A stretch of DNA of 64,000 bases from Prionace glauca (Eukaryota > Chordata > Chondrichthyes > Carcharhiniformes > Carcharhinidae). The DNA is taken from assembly GCA_037974335.1 (NCBI GenBank), contig CM075760.1, forward strand, positions 41,296,103 through 41,360,102, in the 5' to 3' direction. This document shows positions 63,487 through 64,000 of the stretch, one piece after another. The notes under the pieces were generated by a model. The model had not been told where the DNA came from. It ran no database searches and saw nothing but the letters and a program-made list of their open reading frames with translations. Each line of letters begins with the position of its first letter. Positions within the stretch are counted from its first letter, which is position 1. Made by a program: the position numbers and the translations under genes.

Positions 63487-64000
63487 TTGTTTAAGAAGGG
63501 TGCCAGGCAAAAGGCGGGGAATTATCGGCCGGTTAGTTTAACGTCTGTGGTAGGTAAAATGTTAGAATCCGTCATTAAGGAGGAAATAGCGAGGCATCTT
63601 GAGGGGAATTGCTTGATAGGGCGGACGCAACACGGTTTCATGAAAGAGAAGTCGTGTCTGACAAATTTACTGGAGTTCTTTGAGGATGTGTCTAGGGCAG
63701 TGGATAGAGGAGAGCCGGTGGATGTGGTCTTTCTGGATTTTCAGAAGGCGTTTGACAAGGTACCTCACAAGAGGTTATTGCAGAAAGTCAGGGGACATGG
63801 AGTTGGGGGTAGGGTGTTAGCGTGGATAGAGGATTGGTTGTCAAATAGGAGACAGAGAATGGGGATCAATGGGTGCTATTCGGATTGGCGGTTGGTGACT
63901 AGTGGGGTGCCCCAGGGGTCGGTGCTGGGGCCTCAGCTATTTACCATTTATATAGATGATCTGGAGGAGGGAACCGAGTGCAGGGTGTAGAAATTTGCTG
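63487..64000 (+). mobile_element. CR1-like LINE ORF2, RT domain, cut by window end
   Basis: An open frame of 167 codons: [76 protein letters not shown] and [20 protein letters not shown]. It begins directly at the tail of the older LINE, so it is 5' truncated and newer. The copy continues past the window, with a stop near 63,988 in this frame. Confidence 0.93.

Overview
The window reads as genomic DNA from a cartilaginous fish, most likely a shark. The main reasons are a four-domain immunoglobulin mu constant region with the secreted-tail and membrane-exon layout of shark IgM clusters, GPR139-type receptors with a short first exon and one long second exon, and dense HE1-like tRNA-derived SINEs and CR1-clade LINE tails of the kind known from elasmobranchs. 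Most other sequence is repeats in many stages of decay.

Region 1 (1-11,100) holds an IgM heavy-chain constant gene on the + strand: CH1, CH2, CH3, CH4 with secretory tail, and two membrane exons. All exons are open, with consistent splice phases and two poly(A) signals. V, D and J segments are not in the window and should lie further 5'. Upstream of CH1, in what should be the J-C intron, are a pyrimidine-rich CACTCA array (1-1285) and then a G-rich, GAGCT-rich repetitive block (1345-2170) that resembles mammalian S-mu in position, strand asymmetry and pentamer content. This is the most interesting object in the window.

Region 2 (11,100-17,300) holds a complete two-exon GPR139-like receptor gene on the - strand among old LINE pieces. 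Region 3 (17,500-34,100) is a tRNA gene cluster: Thr, Leu, Glu, Asn, Val, Gly, Arg and a Gln-like copy, about 16 genes or pseudogenes plus fragments. It grew by duplication of short modules carrying Leu, Glu, Asn or Val tRNAs. Two degenerate copies have anticodons that do not match their body type (Glu body with UUU, Gln body with UUA).

Region 4 (35,400-50,850) has two CpG-rich promoter-like islands, the first with a four-fold 33-bp repeat carrying possible start codons. It also has several minisatellites, a chimeric LINE/SINE repeat, Penelope-like insertions with clear target duplications, a CR1 LINE split by a SINE, and a Ty3/Gypsy fossil. Region 5 (50,850-59,000) is an inverted duplication holding two further GPR139-like receptors in divergent orientation. 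The + copy has a recognisable first exon preceded by an in-frame 42-bp tandem repeat; no first exon was found for the - copy. Region 6 (59,000-64,000) holds a Penelope-like hairpin and two successive CR1-like LINEs.

All coordinates come from reading by eye. Exon and tRNA ends should be good to a few bases; repeat edges are approximate.
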